From Microcaldota archaeon (GTDB lineage: Archaea > Micrarchaeota > Micrarchaeia > Micrarchaeales > CABMGC01), in contig DAHXNY010000006.1 in assembly GCA_027365175.1 (NCBI GenBank), forward strand, positions 1-47,538: a stretch of 47,538 nucleotides of DNA. Direction: 5' to 3'. Within the stretch, counting starts at the first letter, position 1. The number at the start of each line of letters is the position of its first letter. This document shows positions 15,887 through 24,544 of the stretch, piece by piece. The translations under genes were made by a program, and so were the position numbers. Under the pieces are notes generated by a model. That model saw nothing but the letters and a program-made list of their open reading frames with translations. It did not search any database and was not told the DNA's origin.

Positions 15887-15962
15887 TTTATGTAGGGTTC
15901 TGCAACGCAGGTATATGCTTAATAACGTTTATTGATAATCGGTATAGAATGTGGAGATTATT

Positions 15963-16880
15963 ATGCAAGGCAGAGAGATAGGATTGATTGGACTCGGAAA
16001 GATGGGCAAGAACATAGCCATACAGATGCATAACAAGAGGTATGACGTTCTGGTATGGAACAGGTCAAAGGACCCTGTACACGAACTGGAGAAGATGGGA
16101 ATACGCAGCGCTGAGAGCATAGAGAGCATGGTCGGTATGCTGAAGCCTGCAAGGACCATCTGGGTTATGCTCCCATCCGGTGATGTGACAGTTGAGTTTA
16201 TAACCAAGCTTCTGGGCATGATGCAGAAAGGAGACACGGTAATAGACGGATCAAACTCTTTCTATAAGGAATCTGATATGCTGTATGAAAAGGCAAAGGA
16301 AAAGGGCATAAACTATCTTGATGCAGGCTGCAGCGGAGGGCCTAGTGGAGCGCTGAATGGGATGTCGATAATGGTCGGCGGTGACAAGGAGGTATTTGAC
16401 AGGTACGAGGAATTGTTCAGGGACTTAAGCGTCAAGAACGGTTATCTGCATACCGGCAATGCGGGATCGGGCCACTTTGTCAAGATGGCCCACAATGCGA
16501 TAGAGTATGGGATGATGCAGGCAATAGGAGAGGGCCTTGAGCTGATAGAGGCAGGTCCGTACAAGGATACGGATCTTGTAAAGGTATGCAAGTTATGGAA
16601 CAACGGCTCGGTCATACGTGGATACCTGATGGAGCTTGCAGAGAGGGCACTTTCCAAGGACAGGCATCTGTCTTCCATATCTCCATATGTACAGGATAAT
16701 GGGGAAGGGAGGTATGCCGTGCACACCGCGATAGATTATGACGTGCCTCTCGATATAATAACAACATCTTTGTATACCAGATTCGAGTCCAGATCCGAAA
16801 AGAAATTCCAGAGAAGGATGCTTGCTGCGCTGAGGCATGAGTTCGGAGGGCATGATGTTAAGACAGAGGAGAGCAAATGA
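15963..16880 (+). CDS. gnd: 6-phosphogluconate dehydrogenase (short, decarboxylating type)
   Basis: The ATG at 15963 gives 305 residues; a GTG at 15951 is also possible given the TATA-like CTTAATAAC at 15918-15926. The N-terminal Rossmann loop is GLIGLGKMGKNIA. The substrate-site motif DAGCSGGPSGALNGMSIMVGG and the catalytic Lys region GHFVKMAHNAIEYGMMQ are diagnostic. At about 300 residues it matches the short GndA/YqeC type rather than the 470-residue enzyme; members of that group often use NAD+. It converts 6-phosphogluconate to ribulose 5-phosphate. Its stop overlaps the next gene. Confidence 0.92.
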   Translation: MQGREIGLIGLGKMGKNIAIQMHNKRYDVLVWNRSKDPVHELEKMGIRSAESIESMVGMLKPARTIWVMLPSGDVTVEFITKLLGMMQKGDTVIDGSNSFYKESDMLYEKAKEKGINYLDAGCSGGPSGALNGMSIMVGGDKEVFDRYEELFRDLSVKNGYLHTGNAGSGHFVKMAHNAIEYGMMQAIGEGLELIEAGPYKDTDLVKVCKLWNNGSVIRGYLMELAERALSKDRHLSSISPYVQDNGEGRYAVHTAIDYDVPLDIITTSLYTRFESRSEKKFQRRMLAALRHEFGGHDVKTEESK

Positions 16881-17986
16881 CATATAATCTCGGTGCAGTG
16901 GGGTTCGGCCACTGGTTCAACAGGCTCTATGCGGGGCTCAAGGAGAGCAACGAATTCAAAATAGCAAAGGTGGTCGGAGTAAGCGAAGTTAGCAGAAAGA
17001 TAGAAAAACTGAGGGAGATAGGGCTTGCAGAAAGGGATTATTACAGGGTTTCCGATGGCGCTCTGCCGGAGAGCTTCTATGAGGGACTTGATCTTGTACA
17101 CATCTCCGATCCGAATGAATATCATGCGCAGCAGACGATAGACTCGCTGAAGCATGGAAAGTTTACAGTGACAGAGAAGACCTGGGGCGTAGACAGGGAG
17201 GAATTTGACAGGGTAGCGGAATTCATAAAGGCAAATGATCTTGAATCAAAAGCATACCTGCACCTCCATTACCTGCACAAGCAGCTTACATTTGGGCTGG
17301 AAGGACTTCTTGAGAAGTATACAAAGAGGTATGGGAAGGTAAGGAGAGTCTCTGCGACTTTGTTCGAGAGCGCAAGTGATGAGGACATGCGGAGGAGCGG
17401 ATGGCTCTTCTCCAGCAGGAGCGGAGGCCTGTTCATGGATACGGGAATACACCTGTTTGAGATAATAATAGCAGGTGCAAAGGCTGATGGGACCAGCATC
17501 AATGATGTTAAACAGTATGCCGTCAAAAAAGAGTACGGACAGGAGAATGCGACAGGAGTGGATGCGAGCATAAGCATATCTGGCAGGTTCTTCAAGGAAG
17601 GAGCTGATGGCTCGATAAGGATAGCCAAGGGAGCTCCTGCAGAGTCACGCTCGGCAAGATTTTATTTTGATAGCGGAGCTTATCTTGACCTGTCGTATCT
17701 GCATTCTGATATAGAATACAATTCTGACAAGAGAGGAAGGTGGGCACTCTGTGAGAACGGGACAGTTGTAGAATCAGGAGACCCTAAAGGACCTAACAAC
17801 TCCGAGGTTTTTGTCGGGCAGATAGTAGACCTGTGCAGAGGAAGGAATACCGGACTTACTATGCGGGAGATAGATCTGCTGTTCGGGCCGCAATGGCAGT
17901 ACCAGGAGATGGTGGGCGGAGTTGGCATTTCAACCTCTGGAAAGGAGGTAGAAGCGTTCGTATCCAAAGGCGTAGGTCTGGAATAG
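16877..17986 (+). CDS. Gfo/Idh/MocA-family oxidoreductase
   Basis: The product is 369 residues. The N-terminal Rossmann motif is AVGFGHWFNRLYAG (degenerate GxGxxx), followed by LDLVHISDPNEYHAQQTIDSLKHGKFTVTEKTW, where EKTW replaces the usual EKP catalytic motif. SGGLFMDTGIHLFEIII matches the conserved GGG-x3-DxGxHxxD region. The ATGA overlap with gnd shows coupling. Acting just before 6-phosphogluconate dehydrogenase, it is a candidate glucose or glucose-6-phosphate dehydrogenase; this substrate is inferred from context only. Confidence 0.82.
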   Translation: MTYNLGAVGFGHWFNRLYAGLKESNEFKIAKVVGVSEVSRKIEKLREIGLAERDYYRVSDGALPESFYEGLDLVHISDPNEYHAQQTIDSLKHGKFTVTEKTWGVDREEFDRVAEFIKANDLESKAYLHLHYLHKQLTFGLEGLLEKYTKRYGKVRRVSATLFESASDEDMRRSGWLFSSRSGGLFMDTGIHLFEIIIAGAKADGTSINDVKQYAVKKEYGQENATGVDASISISGRFFKEGADGSIRIAKGAPAESRSARFYFDSGAYLDLSYLHSDIEYNSDKRGRWALCENGTVVESGDPKGPNNSEVFVGQIVDLCRGRNTGLTMREIDLLFGPQWQYQEMVGGVGISTSGKEVEAFVSKGVGLE

Positions 17987-18091
17987 GATCCGTTTCTTTT
18001 ACCAGCCTCTTTACCTTTTTACCGTTGTACGATATGATGCTTTTAAATACTTTTCTAATGATTAGAATTTAGATTTGGTTGGTAATGCGGA

Positions 18092-18352
18092 ATGGTCAAG
18101 GCAGTTGATGTTACAATCGCTGTGCTCCTTCTTATACCGCTAGTGGCATTGCTCGCTATACCAACTTACAATATGATTAATCCTAATCTTGGAGGCATAT
18201 CCTTCTTCTACTGGTACCAGCTGTTATGGATGCCGTTGGGTGCATTGCTATACTACATAGCTGCTGTGCTCTGGGAAAAGAAGGATAAGGAAGAGAAGAA
18301 AGCTGCAAGACCGTCCAGGACTTCCAGGTCTAGGGGTAAGAGGAGGAGATGA
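18092..18352 (+). CDS. DUF3311 small membrane protein
   Basis: The product is 86 residues with two TM segments (about residues 8-26 and 40-60) separated by a short loop with FFYWYQLLWMPLG, then a very basic tail (KEEKKAARPSRTSRSRGKRRR). This is the DUF3311 layout; the family is found as a subunit of SSS transporters such as MctP. TATA-like CTTTTAAATAC near 18042 precedes it. The symporter starts immediately after its stop. Confidence 0.8.
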   Translation: MVKAVDVTIAVLLLIPLVALLAIPTYNMINPNLGGISFFYWYQLLWMPLGALLYYIAAVLWEKKDKEEKKAARPSRTSRSRGKRRR

Positions 18353-19873
18353 ATGATTGACCGTTTGTCCATAATTGTCTTCGGAGCACTATTCGTAGTT
18401 TTTGTCTTCCTTGGATTCTGGGGAGCCAGGTGGAGGAAGGGAGATCTTACAAAACTCAAGGAGTGGGGTCTTGCTGGAGGCAGGCTGGGGACATTCCTTG
18501 GATGGTTCCTTCTTGGAGCTGATATTTATACGGCATATACCTTTATTGCCGTTCCTTCCTCATTATTTGCCAAAGGGGCAATATACTTCTTCGCTGCGCC
18601 TTACGTGATAATAACATACGCGTTTGCAATGTGGGCGATGCCCAAGTTCTGGAAGCTCGCGAACAAGCACGGCTATGTCACTATGGCAGACTTCGTAAGA
18701 GGGGTTTTCAATAGCAGGCTTCTTGCAGTCTCGATAGCGCTTGTAGGAATAGTTGCAGAGCTCCCTTACATAGCTCTGCAGATAGTAGGTATGCAGGCAG
18801 TATTGATAGCGCTCCTGAGCAGCTTTGGAGCTGTAAACACCATAATAGAGCTTTCACTTATAGTATCGTTCATAATACTTGCAGCGTTTACCTGGACAAG
18901 CGGGCTTAGAGGAGCTACTCTTGCAGGAATTCTCAAGGATGCACTTATACTGGTTAGCGTAGTTGCAGTGGTTATTGCAGTTATAACACTTGGAGGCTTC
19001 CATACTGCATTTGTAAACGCCTCAGCTACCGGCATACATTACTTCACATTGCCTTCGAGCCTCTATAACGCATACTGGAGCCTCTTCGTATTCAGCGCCC
19101 TTGCACTTTATCTGTATCCCCATGTAGTGAATGGCACGCTTGCACAGAAGAGTGCTCAGTCTGTGAGGAAGACCGCTTCACTGCTCCCTCTGTATAGCAT
19201 AGGGTTAGGACTTCTCGCAATGTTCGGATTCATGATATATGGAGTTCCTGCAGCGCTTAATTATGTAAAGTCCTTCCCTGCGGCCATACAGGGTACGCAG
19301 GTGGTTCCTGGCTTGATACTAACATTGCTTCCTTCATGGCTTTCTGGAGCGGCGCTTCTCGGCATATTCATAGGCGGACTTGTACCTGCCGCAATAATGG
19401 CAATAGCTGCTGCCAACCTCTTTACAAGGAATATAGCAAAGGAGATAAAGCCGCATATGACGGATAAGCAGGAAACAAGGGTAGCTCAGGTATTCGCAGT
19501 GGTATTCAAGTTCCTTGCTCTTGGTTTTGTCTTCATAATACCCGCTGCATTTGCGATTCAGCTGCAGCTCTTTGGAGGAATACTGATACTGCAGGTGCTT
19601 CCTGCATTCGTCTTTGGGCTTATAACCAAGAATCTCAACAGGAGGGCCTTGTTCTTGGGGCTGCTTGCAGGAGTAGTATCTGGAGTCTATATGATGGAAG
19701 CGGCAAACAGCTACGCTACCTGGACAACAACTCTGATTGGCACAGGACTCGGGGCAGTATTCATAGGCATGATAGCTCTTGCAATTAACATAATAATCGT
19801 ATTTGTAGGAACTTGGATAGCCAATGCGATGAGAGTGACAAATGCACTGCCAAGAAATGTGGACGTCTATTGA
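18353..19873 (+). CDS. sodium:solute symporter (SSS family, MctP-like)
   Basis: The product is 506 residues with about 13 TM segments, starting directly after DUF3311. SSS signatures include FLGWFLLGADIYTAYTFIAVPS in TM2-3 and GLVPAAIMAIAAANLFTRNIAKE in TM9-10. The DUF3311 pairing is typical of monocarboxylate (acetate, lactate, pyruvate) uptake systems. In an acidophile the coupling ion may be H+ rather than Na+; substrate and ion are inferred. Confidence 0.88.
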   Translation: MIDRLSIIVFGALFVVFVFLGFWGARWRKGDLTKLKEWGLAGGRLGTFLGWFLLGADIYTAYTFIAVPSSLFAKGAIYFFAAPYVIITYAFAMWAMPKFWKLANKHGYVTMADFVRGVFNSRLLAVSIALVGIVAELPYIALQIVGMQAVLIALLSSFGAVNTIIELSLIVSFIILAAFTWTSGLRGATLAGILKDALILVSVVAVVIAVITLGGFHTAFVNASATGIHYFTLPSSLYNAYWSLFVFSALALYLYPHVVNGTLAQKSAQSVRKTASLLPLYSIGLGLLAMFGFMIYGVPAALNYVKSFPAAIQGTQVVPGLILTLLPSWLSGAALLGIFIGGLVPAAIMAIAAANLFTRNIAKEIKPHMTDKQETRVAQVFAVVFKFLALGFVFIIPAAFAIQLQLFGGILILQVLPAFVFGLITKNLNRRALFLGLLAGVVSGVYMMEAANSYATWTTTLIGTGLGAVFIGMIALAINIIIVFVGTWIANAMRVTNALPRNVDVY

Positions 19874-19885
19874 TGGCTCATTTTT

Positions 19886-20563
19886 ATGTACGGCAACCAG
19901 GTGGTTTTTAAGAGCAGGGATGAGACAGGAGGGCTTCTTGCAGAGAAGCTTCTTGCTCTTCGGATTAGCAACCCAATAGTAATAGCAATCCCGCGTGGAG
20001 GAGTGGTGATAGGGTGCGAGATAGCGAAACGCATAGGTGCAGATCTCGATATCATAACTCCAAAGAAGATGCCTGCCCCGCAGAATCCTGAGCTTGCAAT
20101 AGGCGCAGTAATGCATGATGGTAGCTTCTTCCTTAATGAAGAGGTTGCAGCTGCAAGCAGCGCTTCCGAGGCTTATATAGAAAACGCAAAGGAGAGGGCC
20201 ATGAATGAATCTGCAAGGAGGCTTGCGGTTTATAGAGGGGCAAGAGCCCCTCCGGCGTTGAACGGCAGGACTGTGATACTTACAGACGATGGAATAGCTA
20301 CGGGCTCCACGATGGAGGTTGCGATAAAATGGGTAAAGAAGCAGAATTCAGAGAGGATAGTTGTGGCCGTACCAGTAATACCGACAAGCATATTGGCAAA
20401 GCTGAGGAAATATGTTGATGATGTCGTATATGTTGAGGCTACCGAATCATTCTTTGCGATAGGGCAGTTCTACAAGATATTCGAGCAGGTAAGTGATGAG
20501 GAAGTAGTAAGGATGCTGCAGGACTACTGGAAGAGCTACAATAAGGAGAGGAAGATCGGCTGA
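19886..20563 (+). CDS. predicted phosphoribosyltransferase (COG1926 type)
   Basis: The product is 225 residues. The PRPP-binding motif VILTDDGIATGSTM (about residues 130-143) and the N-terminal VIAIPRGGVVIGCEIAKRIGADLDII region match stand-alone COG1926-like PRTases. This family has no settled substrate and is often near stress or energy genes. It follows the symporter by 12 bases. Confidence 0.85.
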   Translation: MYGNQVVFKSRDETGGLLAEKLLALRISNPIVIAIPRGGVVIGCEIAKRIGADLDIITPKKMPAPQNPELAIGAVMHDGSFFLNEEVAAASSASEAYIENAKERAMNESARRLAVYRGARAPPALNGRTVILTDDGIATGSTMEVAIKWVKKQNSERIVVAVPVIPTSILAKLRKYVDDVVYVEATESFFAIGQFYKIFEQVSDEEVVRMLQDYWKSYNKERKIG

Positions 20564-20613
20564 CAGCATATTTTACCGGTTTATAAACATGGAATCTGCA
20601 TAGAAAGCTCTTT

Positions 20614-20625
20614 ATAACATGTTAT
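20614..20625. promoter_or_regulatory. 12-bp palindrome before the DEAD-box promoter
   Basis: ATAACATGTTAT is its own reverse complement and sits just upstream of a TATA-like ATAAATATATT (20627-20637). It has the same ATAAC/GTTAT arms as other palindromes in this window. Confidence 0.4.
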
Positions 20626-20652
20626 TCATAAATATATTGAAAAATGAGACAG

Positions 20653-20671
20653 GCATGTCGTAAATACATGC
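20653..20671 (+). promoter_or_regulatory. 6-bp leader hairpin of the DEAD-box mRNA
   Basis: GCATGT (20653-20658) pairs with ACATGC (20666-20671) around a seven-base loop, 17 bases upstream of the GTG start. It lies near the predicted transcription start, so it would cap the mRNA 5' end. A temperature-sensitive role is only speculation. Confidence 0.35.
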
Positions 20672-20687
20672 TTTCTTAACCTACGGT

Positions 20688-21965
20688 GTGATATTGGAAT
20701 TCAAAGAAATGCAGTTAAAGCCTGGATTGGTAGAAGCTCTACGCAGAGTCGGCTTTGTGAGCGCTACAGAGGTGCAGAGCGAAGCCATCCCGATACTTCT
20801 TCAGGGCAAGAGCATAATAGCAAGGGCAAAGACAGGAACAGGAAAGACAGGAGCATTCATCGTGCCTATAATGGAGATGATGAGTGGCTCAAGGAAGATA
20901 GAGGCATTGATAATAGTGCCTACAAGGGAGCTTGCATCCCAGGTATCTAGCTTTGCACAGAAGGTAGGCAGCCATCTCCATATCTATACGACCACAGTAT
21001 ACGGAGGAGCATCCATAAACGTGCAGATGCAGTCCCTCAGGTCAAAGCCGAATATAGTCGTTGGGACCCCTGGAAGACTGCTGGATCTGATAAAGCACGG
21101 GGCCCTGGAGCTTGAAGATATAAAGTATCTTGTACTTGACGAAGCCGACATAATGCTTGATATGGGCTTCATAGATGATGTAGAGGAGATAATGTCATAT
21201 ACCCCAAGAGAGAAACAGGTGATGCTCTTCTCTGCGACAATGCCCAAGGAGATAGTCAAGATAGCCGAGAGGCATTCCGTTCCCGGACAGATGACAAGCA
21301 TAACAGTAGGGGAGGTAGAGGATCTAACTGTCAGCACGATAAAGCATTATTACACCGTAGTTCCTGCGAGGCTCAGGTTCTCCGCCCTGCTCGCATACAT
21401 AAAGACCTATTCGCCTAAGAAGGCGATAATCTTTGCAAGGACAAAGTACCAGGCAGACGCAATACACAGGGTTCTGGTAAGCCAGAAGTATAATGCCATA
21501 CTTATGCACGGAGGGCTCACGCAGGCTATGCGCGAGAGGTCGCTGAGCGGCTTCAGGGGAGGCGCACAGTTCCTTATAGCAACCAACGTCGCTGCGCGAG
21601 GCCTTGACATCGCAGGCGTTACTGATGTGATAAACTTCAGCGTGCCTGAAGACCCTAATGTATATGTACACAGGGTTGGCAGATCGGCGCGAATGGGGAA
21701 GGAGGGAAGAGCCATGATAATAGCAGAGCCTCTTGAGAAGAGGGACCTGCAGAATATAATGGATTACGCTAATGTTGACATGAAGAAGATAGAGCTAAAC
21801 CTTGAACCGTTCAAGAACCTCCATCTGCCTATAAACGAGAATGGGGGATTCAAGAGAAGGGGAGGAGGCTTCCGTGGACAGGATAGGAGAAACGAGCATA
21901 GCCGTCCTCATGGCAGCTCCAATAGCAATTTCAGGGGAAACAGGCACAGGCGGGACCAGAGATAA
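20688..21965 (+). CDS. DEAD-box RNA helicase
   Basis: The product is 425 residues from a GTG. Helicase motifs appear in order: Q motif near ATEVQSEAIP, Walker A ARAKTGTGKTGAF (I), PTRELASQ (Ia), TPGRLLDL (Ib), VLDEADIML (II), FSATMP (III), IIFARTK (IV), LIATNVAARGLDIAGV (V) and HRVGRSARMGKEG (VI). The C-terminal 40 residues are an RG/RGG-rich basic tail (KRRGGGFRGQDRR) for RNA binding. It probably remodels rRNA or mRNA structure. An upstream palindrome, TATA and leader hairpin suggest regulated expression. Confidence 0.94.
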   Translation: MILEFKEMQLKPGLVEALRRVGFVSATEVQSEAIPILLQGKSIIARAKTGTGKTGAFIVPIMEMMSGSRKIEALIIVPTRELASQVSSFAQKVGSHLHIYTTTVYGGASINVQMQSLRSKPNIVVGTPGRLLDLIKHGALELEDIKYLVLDEADIMLDMGFIDDVEEIMSYTPREKQVMLFSATMPKEIVKIAERHSVPGQMTSITVGEVEDLTVSTIKHYYTVVPARLRFSALLAYIKTYSPKKAIIFARTKYQADAIHRVLVSQKYNAILMHGGLTQAMRERSLSGFRGGAQFLIATNVAARGLDIAGVTDVINFSVPEDPNVYVHRVGRSARMGKEGRAMIIAEPLEKRDLQNIMDYANVDMKKIELNLEPFKNLHLPINENGGFKRRGGGFRGQDRRNEHSRPHGSSNSNFRGNRHRRDQR

Positions 21966-22053
21966 AAGATAGGTAATAAGTAAATCAAAGATTCAGGATA
22001 AGGATTAGTGCGACGCTGCAATGTTTAAACAATGCAGCGTACGCGATATCTGT

Positions 22054-22194
22054 TTATTTGCCGCCTATCTTGAACATCTTTGTACCGCATTCAGGACACT
22101 GTCCAGACATGGCCTTCTTACCATTCTTCATAGTGACTTCCTTTGCACTCTTCATCTCGCGCTTTTCCTTGCACTTAACACAATATGCTTCCAT
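22054..22194 (-). CDS. DUF5679-like zinc-ribbon mini protein
   Basis: The product is 46 residues. Two CxxC pairs (Cys 5/8 in YCVKCKEKREM and Cys 34/37 in GQCPECGTKMFKIG) form a zinc ribbon around a basic helix (MKNGKKAMSG). This matches the small archaeal DUF5679 family, whose role is unknown but may involve RNA or protein binding. It is too short for most gene finders. It is convergent with the helicase and lies ahead of the MFS gene in the leftward direction. Confidence 0.8.
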   Translation of the reverse strand: MEAYCVKCKEKREMKSAKEVTMKNGKKAMSGQCPECGTKMFKIGGK

Positions 22195-22258
22195 ATTATC
22201 GCCAAAGATATATCACATATCGTATTATAAAGCATGTTGCTTTGGTGTGATTAGCGGT

Positions 22259-23461
22259 TTATTTGTAGTCTCTTCCAAAATAAATGAGTATTATTACAGC
22301 TGCGGATGCCACTGCTGCCGCGTATATGTAAGAGTATGATGGGTTTATCGTGTATAGTATGCCCATGCCTATGTTTGCTGTGAAGAGGCCGATGCTCCTT
22401 GAAGAGGTAAGGTAGCCCAGCTTCCTTCCCTGCTCTTCCTTGCTCGTTATAAGGGATATTATCGTCGGTTCGAAGGTCTCTGTTGCACCAAGCGACACTC
22501 CCAGGAGAGCGACTGCAAAGTAGGATAGGAGGACATTTGCAGCTGAGATATAATACAGTGCAAGTATTGCGGAGGCTATTGCCGCTAACAGATATCCGAG
22601 GAAGGCAAGTCCCTTCACTATATTGAGCCTTCTTGCCTGCTGTCCCATTATATATCCTGCTGCTGCGGAAAAAGCGAGATACACTAGATATGATAAGATG
22701 CCTGTCAGGTCGCTGCCTGTGCGTGCGGCTATCGTTATTATTGGGAAGCCCAGGCTGTAGGAGCTGAATCCGAACAGTGCTGTTGAGATCAGCACTCCCT
22801 TGAGCGTGTCTGCTCTCATCCTGCTTTTGAGCGTCGTCCTTTTGCTTTGGATCTTGCGTTCAGGCTTCTTCGCACTGTTGTCCCTCTTCCTGCCCTTTAC
22901 TAAGGCAAGGCACACGGTAGAGATTGATATTGGTATTGCGGTAAATATGAATATCGACTGCAAACTCAGCTTCAGGTACAATAGTATCAGCAGGTATGCA
23001 ACTGCGATAACTCCGCCGCCTACGTCCAGGGCATGCAGAAGGCCGAATGCCCTTGGCCTTTGCTCCTTTGTAGTGGATTCGGACAGCATCGCCCTTCTTG
23101 GAGGGGATCTGAAGTTCCTTGCCCACCATCCTGTAGAGAATGTTAATAGCGCTTGTATCGCATTCACTGCGAAGCTTAGGAAAGGCAGTATTAGTATGAA
23201 CACGTTTCCGATAATTGCCATCCTCTTTCTTCCAAACCTGTCTCCCAGTATGCCTCCGGCCGTGCTGAAGAGTGCACCTATCCCGTATGCAAAAGCGTAT
23301 GCGATCCCAAGGTAATACGCCGGGGCATGGAGCACAAGGACCAGAAAGACAGGAAAGCCTGCGAGTATCGCCTGGTAGCCCATGTCTGCGAAAAAGGCAG
23401 ACATGCTGATAAGAAGCACATCGCCGTTTATCCACCACTTTTGCTCTGCCATATTCTTCAC
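22259..23461 (-). CDS. MFS transporter
   Basis: The product is 400 residues from a GTG overlapping the Tag stop (GTGA), or 397 from the ATG at 23452. There are about 12 TM segments, with the MFS motif A-like loop GGILGDRFGRKRMA after TM2 and a basic cytoplasmic loop in the middle (GRKRDNSAKKPERKIQSKR). The N-terminal half resembles drug or sugar exporters, but no substrate can be named. Translational coupling to the glycosylase gene suggests one operon. Confidence 0.85.
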   Translation of the reverse strand: MKNMAEQKWWINGDVLLISMSAFFADMGYQAILAGFPVFLVLVLHAPAYYLGIAYAFAYGIGALFSTAGGILGDRFGRKRMAIIGNVFILILPFLSFAVNAIQALLTFSTGWWARNFRSPPRRAMLSESTTKEQRPRAFGLLHALDVGGGVIAVAYLLILLYLKLSLQSIFIFTAIPISISTVCLALVKGRKRDNSAKKPERKIQSKRTTLKSRMRADTLKGVLISTALFGFSSYSLGFPIITIAARTGSDLTGILSYLVYLAFSAAAGYIMGQQARRLNIVKGLAFLGYLLAAIASAILALYYISAANVLLSYFAVALLGVSLGATETFEPTIISLITSKEEQGRKLGYLTSSRSIGLFTANIGMGILYTINPSYSYIYAAAVASAAVIILIYFGRDYK

Positions 23462-24027
23462 AGCTGCTTATACCTGAAGCATGAGGTTATATGATCGTTG
23501 ACCATCCCTGTTGCCTGCATATGCGAATAGCATATGGTCGTACCTGCGAATTTGAAGCCCCGTTCTAACAGATCCTTGCTCATCAGATCAGACTCCTTCG
23601 TATGGGCAGGTATCTGCCTTATGCTCTTCCACCTGTTCCTTCTCGGCATGCCATTTACGAACTTCCATATATAAGAATCGAAAGTGCCGAATTCCTTCTG
23701 CACCTCCATGAAAGCCTTTGCATTGTTAACCACGGAATTCACCTTCAGCCTGTTCCTTATTATTCCAGGATCCTGCAGAAGTTTGTTTATCTTGCTGCCG
23801 TCGTATTTGGCTATCTTCTTATAATCGAATCCATCGAATGCCTTCCTGTAATTCTCCCTCTTTTTTAAGACCGTGAGCCAGCTAAGGCCTGCCTGTGCGC
23901 CTTCGAGTACAAGGAATTCGAATATCTTTCTGTCATCGTGTACAGGAACTCCCCACTCCTGATCATGGTACTTTATGTACAATGGATCCGAAATAGACCA
24001 TGAGCATCTCGTTCTCGTTTCAGCCAT
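23458..24027 (-). CDS. tag: DNA-3-methyladenine glycosylase I
   Basis: The product is 189 residues. Tag hallmarks are visible: the start TRCSWSISDPLYIKYHDQEWGVPVHDD, FEFLVLEGAQAGLSWLTVLKKRENYRKAFDGFD, and a C-terminal FKFAGTTICYSHMQATGMVNDH. The N-terminal Cys/His and the C-terminal His residues fit the Tag zinc site. It removes 3-methyladenine from alkylated DNA. It is the first gene of a leftward pair with the MFS transporter. Confidence 0.92.
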   Translation of the reverse strand: MAETRTRCSWSISDPLYIKYHDQEWGVPVHDDRKIFEFLVLEGAQAGLSWLTVLKKRENYRKAFDGFDYKKIAKYDGSKINKLLQDPGIIRNRLKVNSVVNNAKAFMEVQKEFGTFDSYIWKFVNGMPRRNRWKSIRQIPAHTKESDLMSKDLLERGFKFAGTTICYSHMQATGMVNDHITSCFRYKQL

Positions 24028-24150
24028 TTGATCATAGAATAGAAGGCACTATACGGAATTTATATCTTATGCTTGGGCTTCTGAGCTGACCTCTTCTTAA
24101 TAGCAGGCATCTTCGGGTTCTGCTGGTGCCTTTTGCGTTGCTTTTTCGAT

Positions 24151-24173
24151 AAAACCTTTTCCCAAAAGGTTTT
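24151..24173 (-). terminator. 10-bp hairpin just after tRNA-Ala
   Basis: AAAACCTTTT (24151-24160) and AAAAGGTTTT (24164-24173) are perfect complementary arms around CCC, two bases beyond the tRNA 3' end on the leftward strand. The transcript would form a stable hairpin flanked by A/U. It may be a terminator or a 3'-end processing signal. Confidence 0.45.
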
Positions 24174-24175
24174 AT

Positions 24176-24277
24176 GGACTCTGCGGGATTCGAACCCGCG
24201 ACCTTCCGCTCTTTTGGTGGAACTTCTGTTAAAAAGTTCCTTGCAAAGCGGGCGCGCTACCACTGCGCCAAGAGCCC
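24176..24277 (-). tRNA. tRNA-Ala (UGC) with a 31-base intron
   Basis: Reading leftward, the acceptor stem pairs GGGCTCT with AGAGTCC and includes G3:U70, the alanine identity pair; base 73 is A. D stem GCGC/GCGC and T stem GCGGG/CCCGC are intact. The layout of the Asn tRNA applied here gives loop TTTGCAA with anticodon TGC and places a 31-base insert between positions 37 and 38. The intron holds a perfect 7-bp hairpin (GGAACTT with AAGTTCC). The anticodon stem CCCGC/GCGGA has one C-A mismatch at 27-43. An alternative pairing would give anticodon GCA (Cys), but G3:U70 and A73 favour alanine. Confidence 0.88.
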
Positions 24278-24368
24278 ATCTCATTTTATATAAATAAGTA
24301 GAGCTTAAAAAGGTGGCGCAAGGATATTGCCATGAATGCGCCTTGGTTTTTAATGCGCACGGAAGCCT

Positions 24369-24387
24369 AAACGTATCAGATACGTTT
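24369..24387. promoter_or_regulatory. 9-bp inverted repeat overlapping a TATA box
   Basis: AAACGTATC and GATACGTTT are perfect complements around a single A. The right arm runs into TTTAAATA (24385-24392), the TATA element of the acidic mini protein. A bound dimer would block TBP/TFB. Confidence 0.6.
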
Positions 24388-24426
24388 AAATAAGTTTTTA
24401 TTATACATGAGACTGAAGGTGACAGT

Positions 24427-24537
24427 ATGGCAAAGAAAGACGAAGACGAAGAGGAATTGGACGAAGAAGAGGAAGATGAAGATAGCGAAGACTTTGATGA
24501 CGAGGAATTTGACGACGATTCAGATTTCGACGAGTGA
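24427..24537 (+). CDS. very acidic 36-residue mini protein
   Basis: After MAKK, nearly all residues are Asp or Glu with a few Ser, Phe and Leu (for example EEELDEEEEDEDSEDFDDEE), so the predicted pI is extremely low. No family is recognised. A TATA box (24385-24392) about 35-40 bases upstream and a perfect palindrome over it argue that the frame is expressed and controlled. Such acidic peptides can act as histone or nucleic-acid mimics, metal buffers or chaperones; none is shown here. Confidence 0.55.
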   Translation: MAKKDEDEEELDEEEEDEDSEDFDDEEFDDDSDFDE

Positions 24538-24544
24538 GTCTGCC

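Noticed and set aside
24060-24118. Basic frame after tRNA-Ala ending PAIKKRSAQKPKHKI
   Set aside because: The only in-frame ATG leaves 16 residues; the longer frame runs back through the tRNA and hairpin without a usable start.
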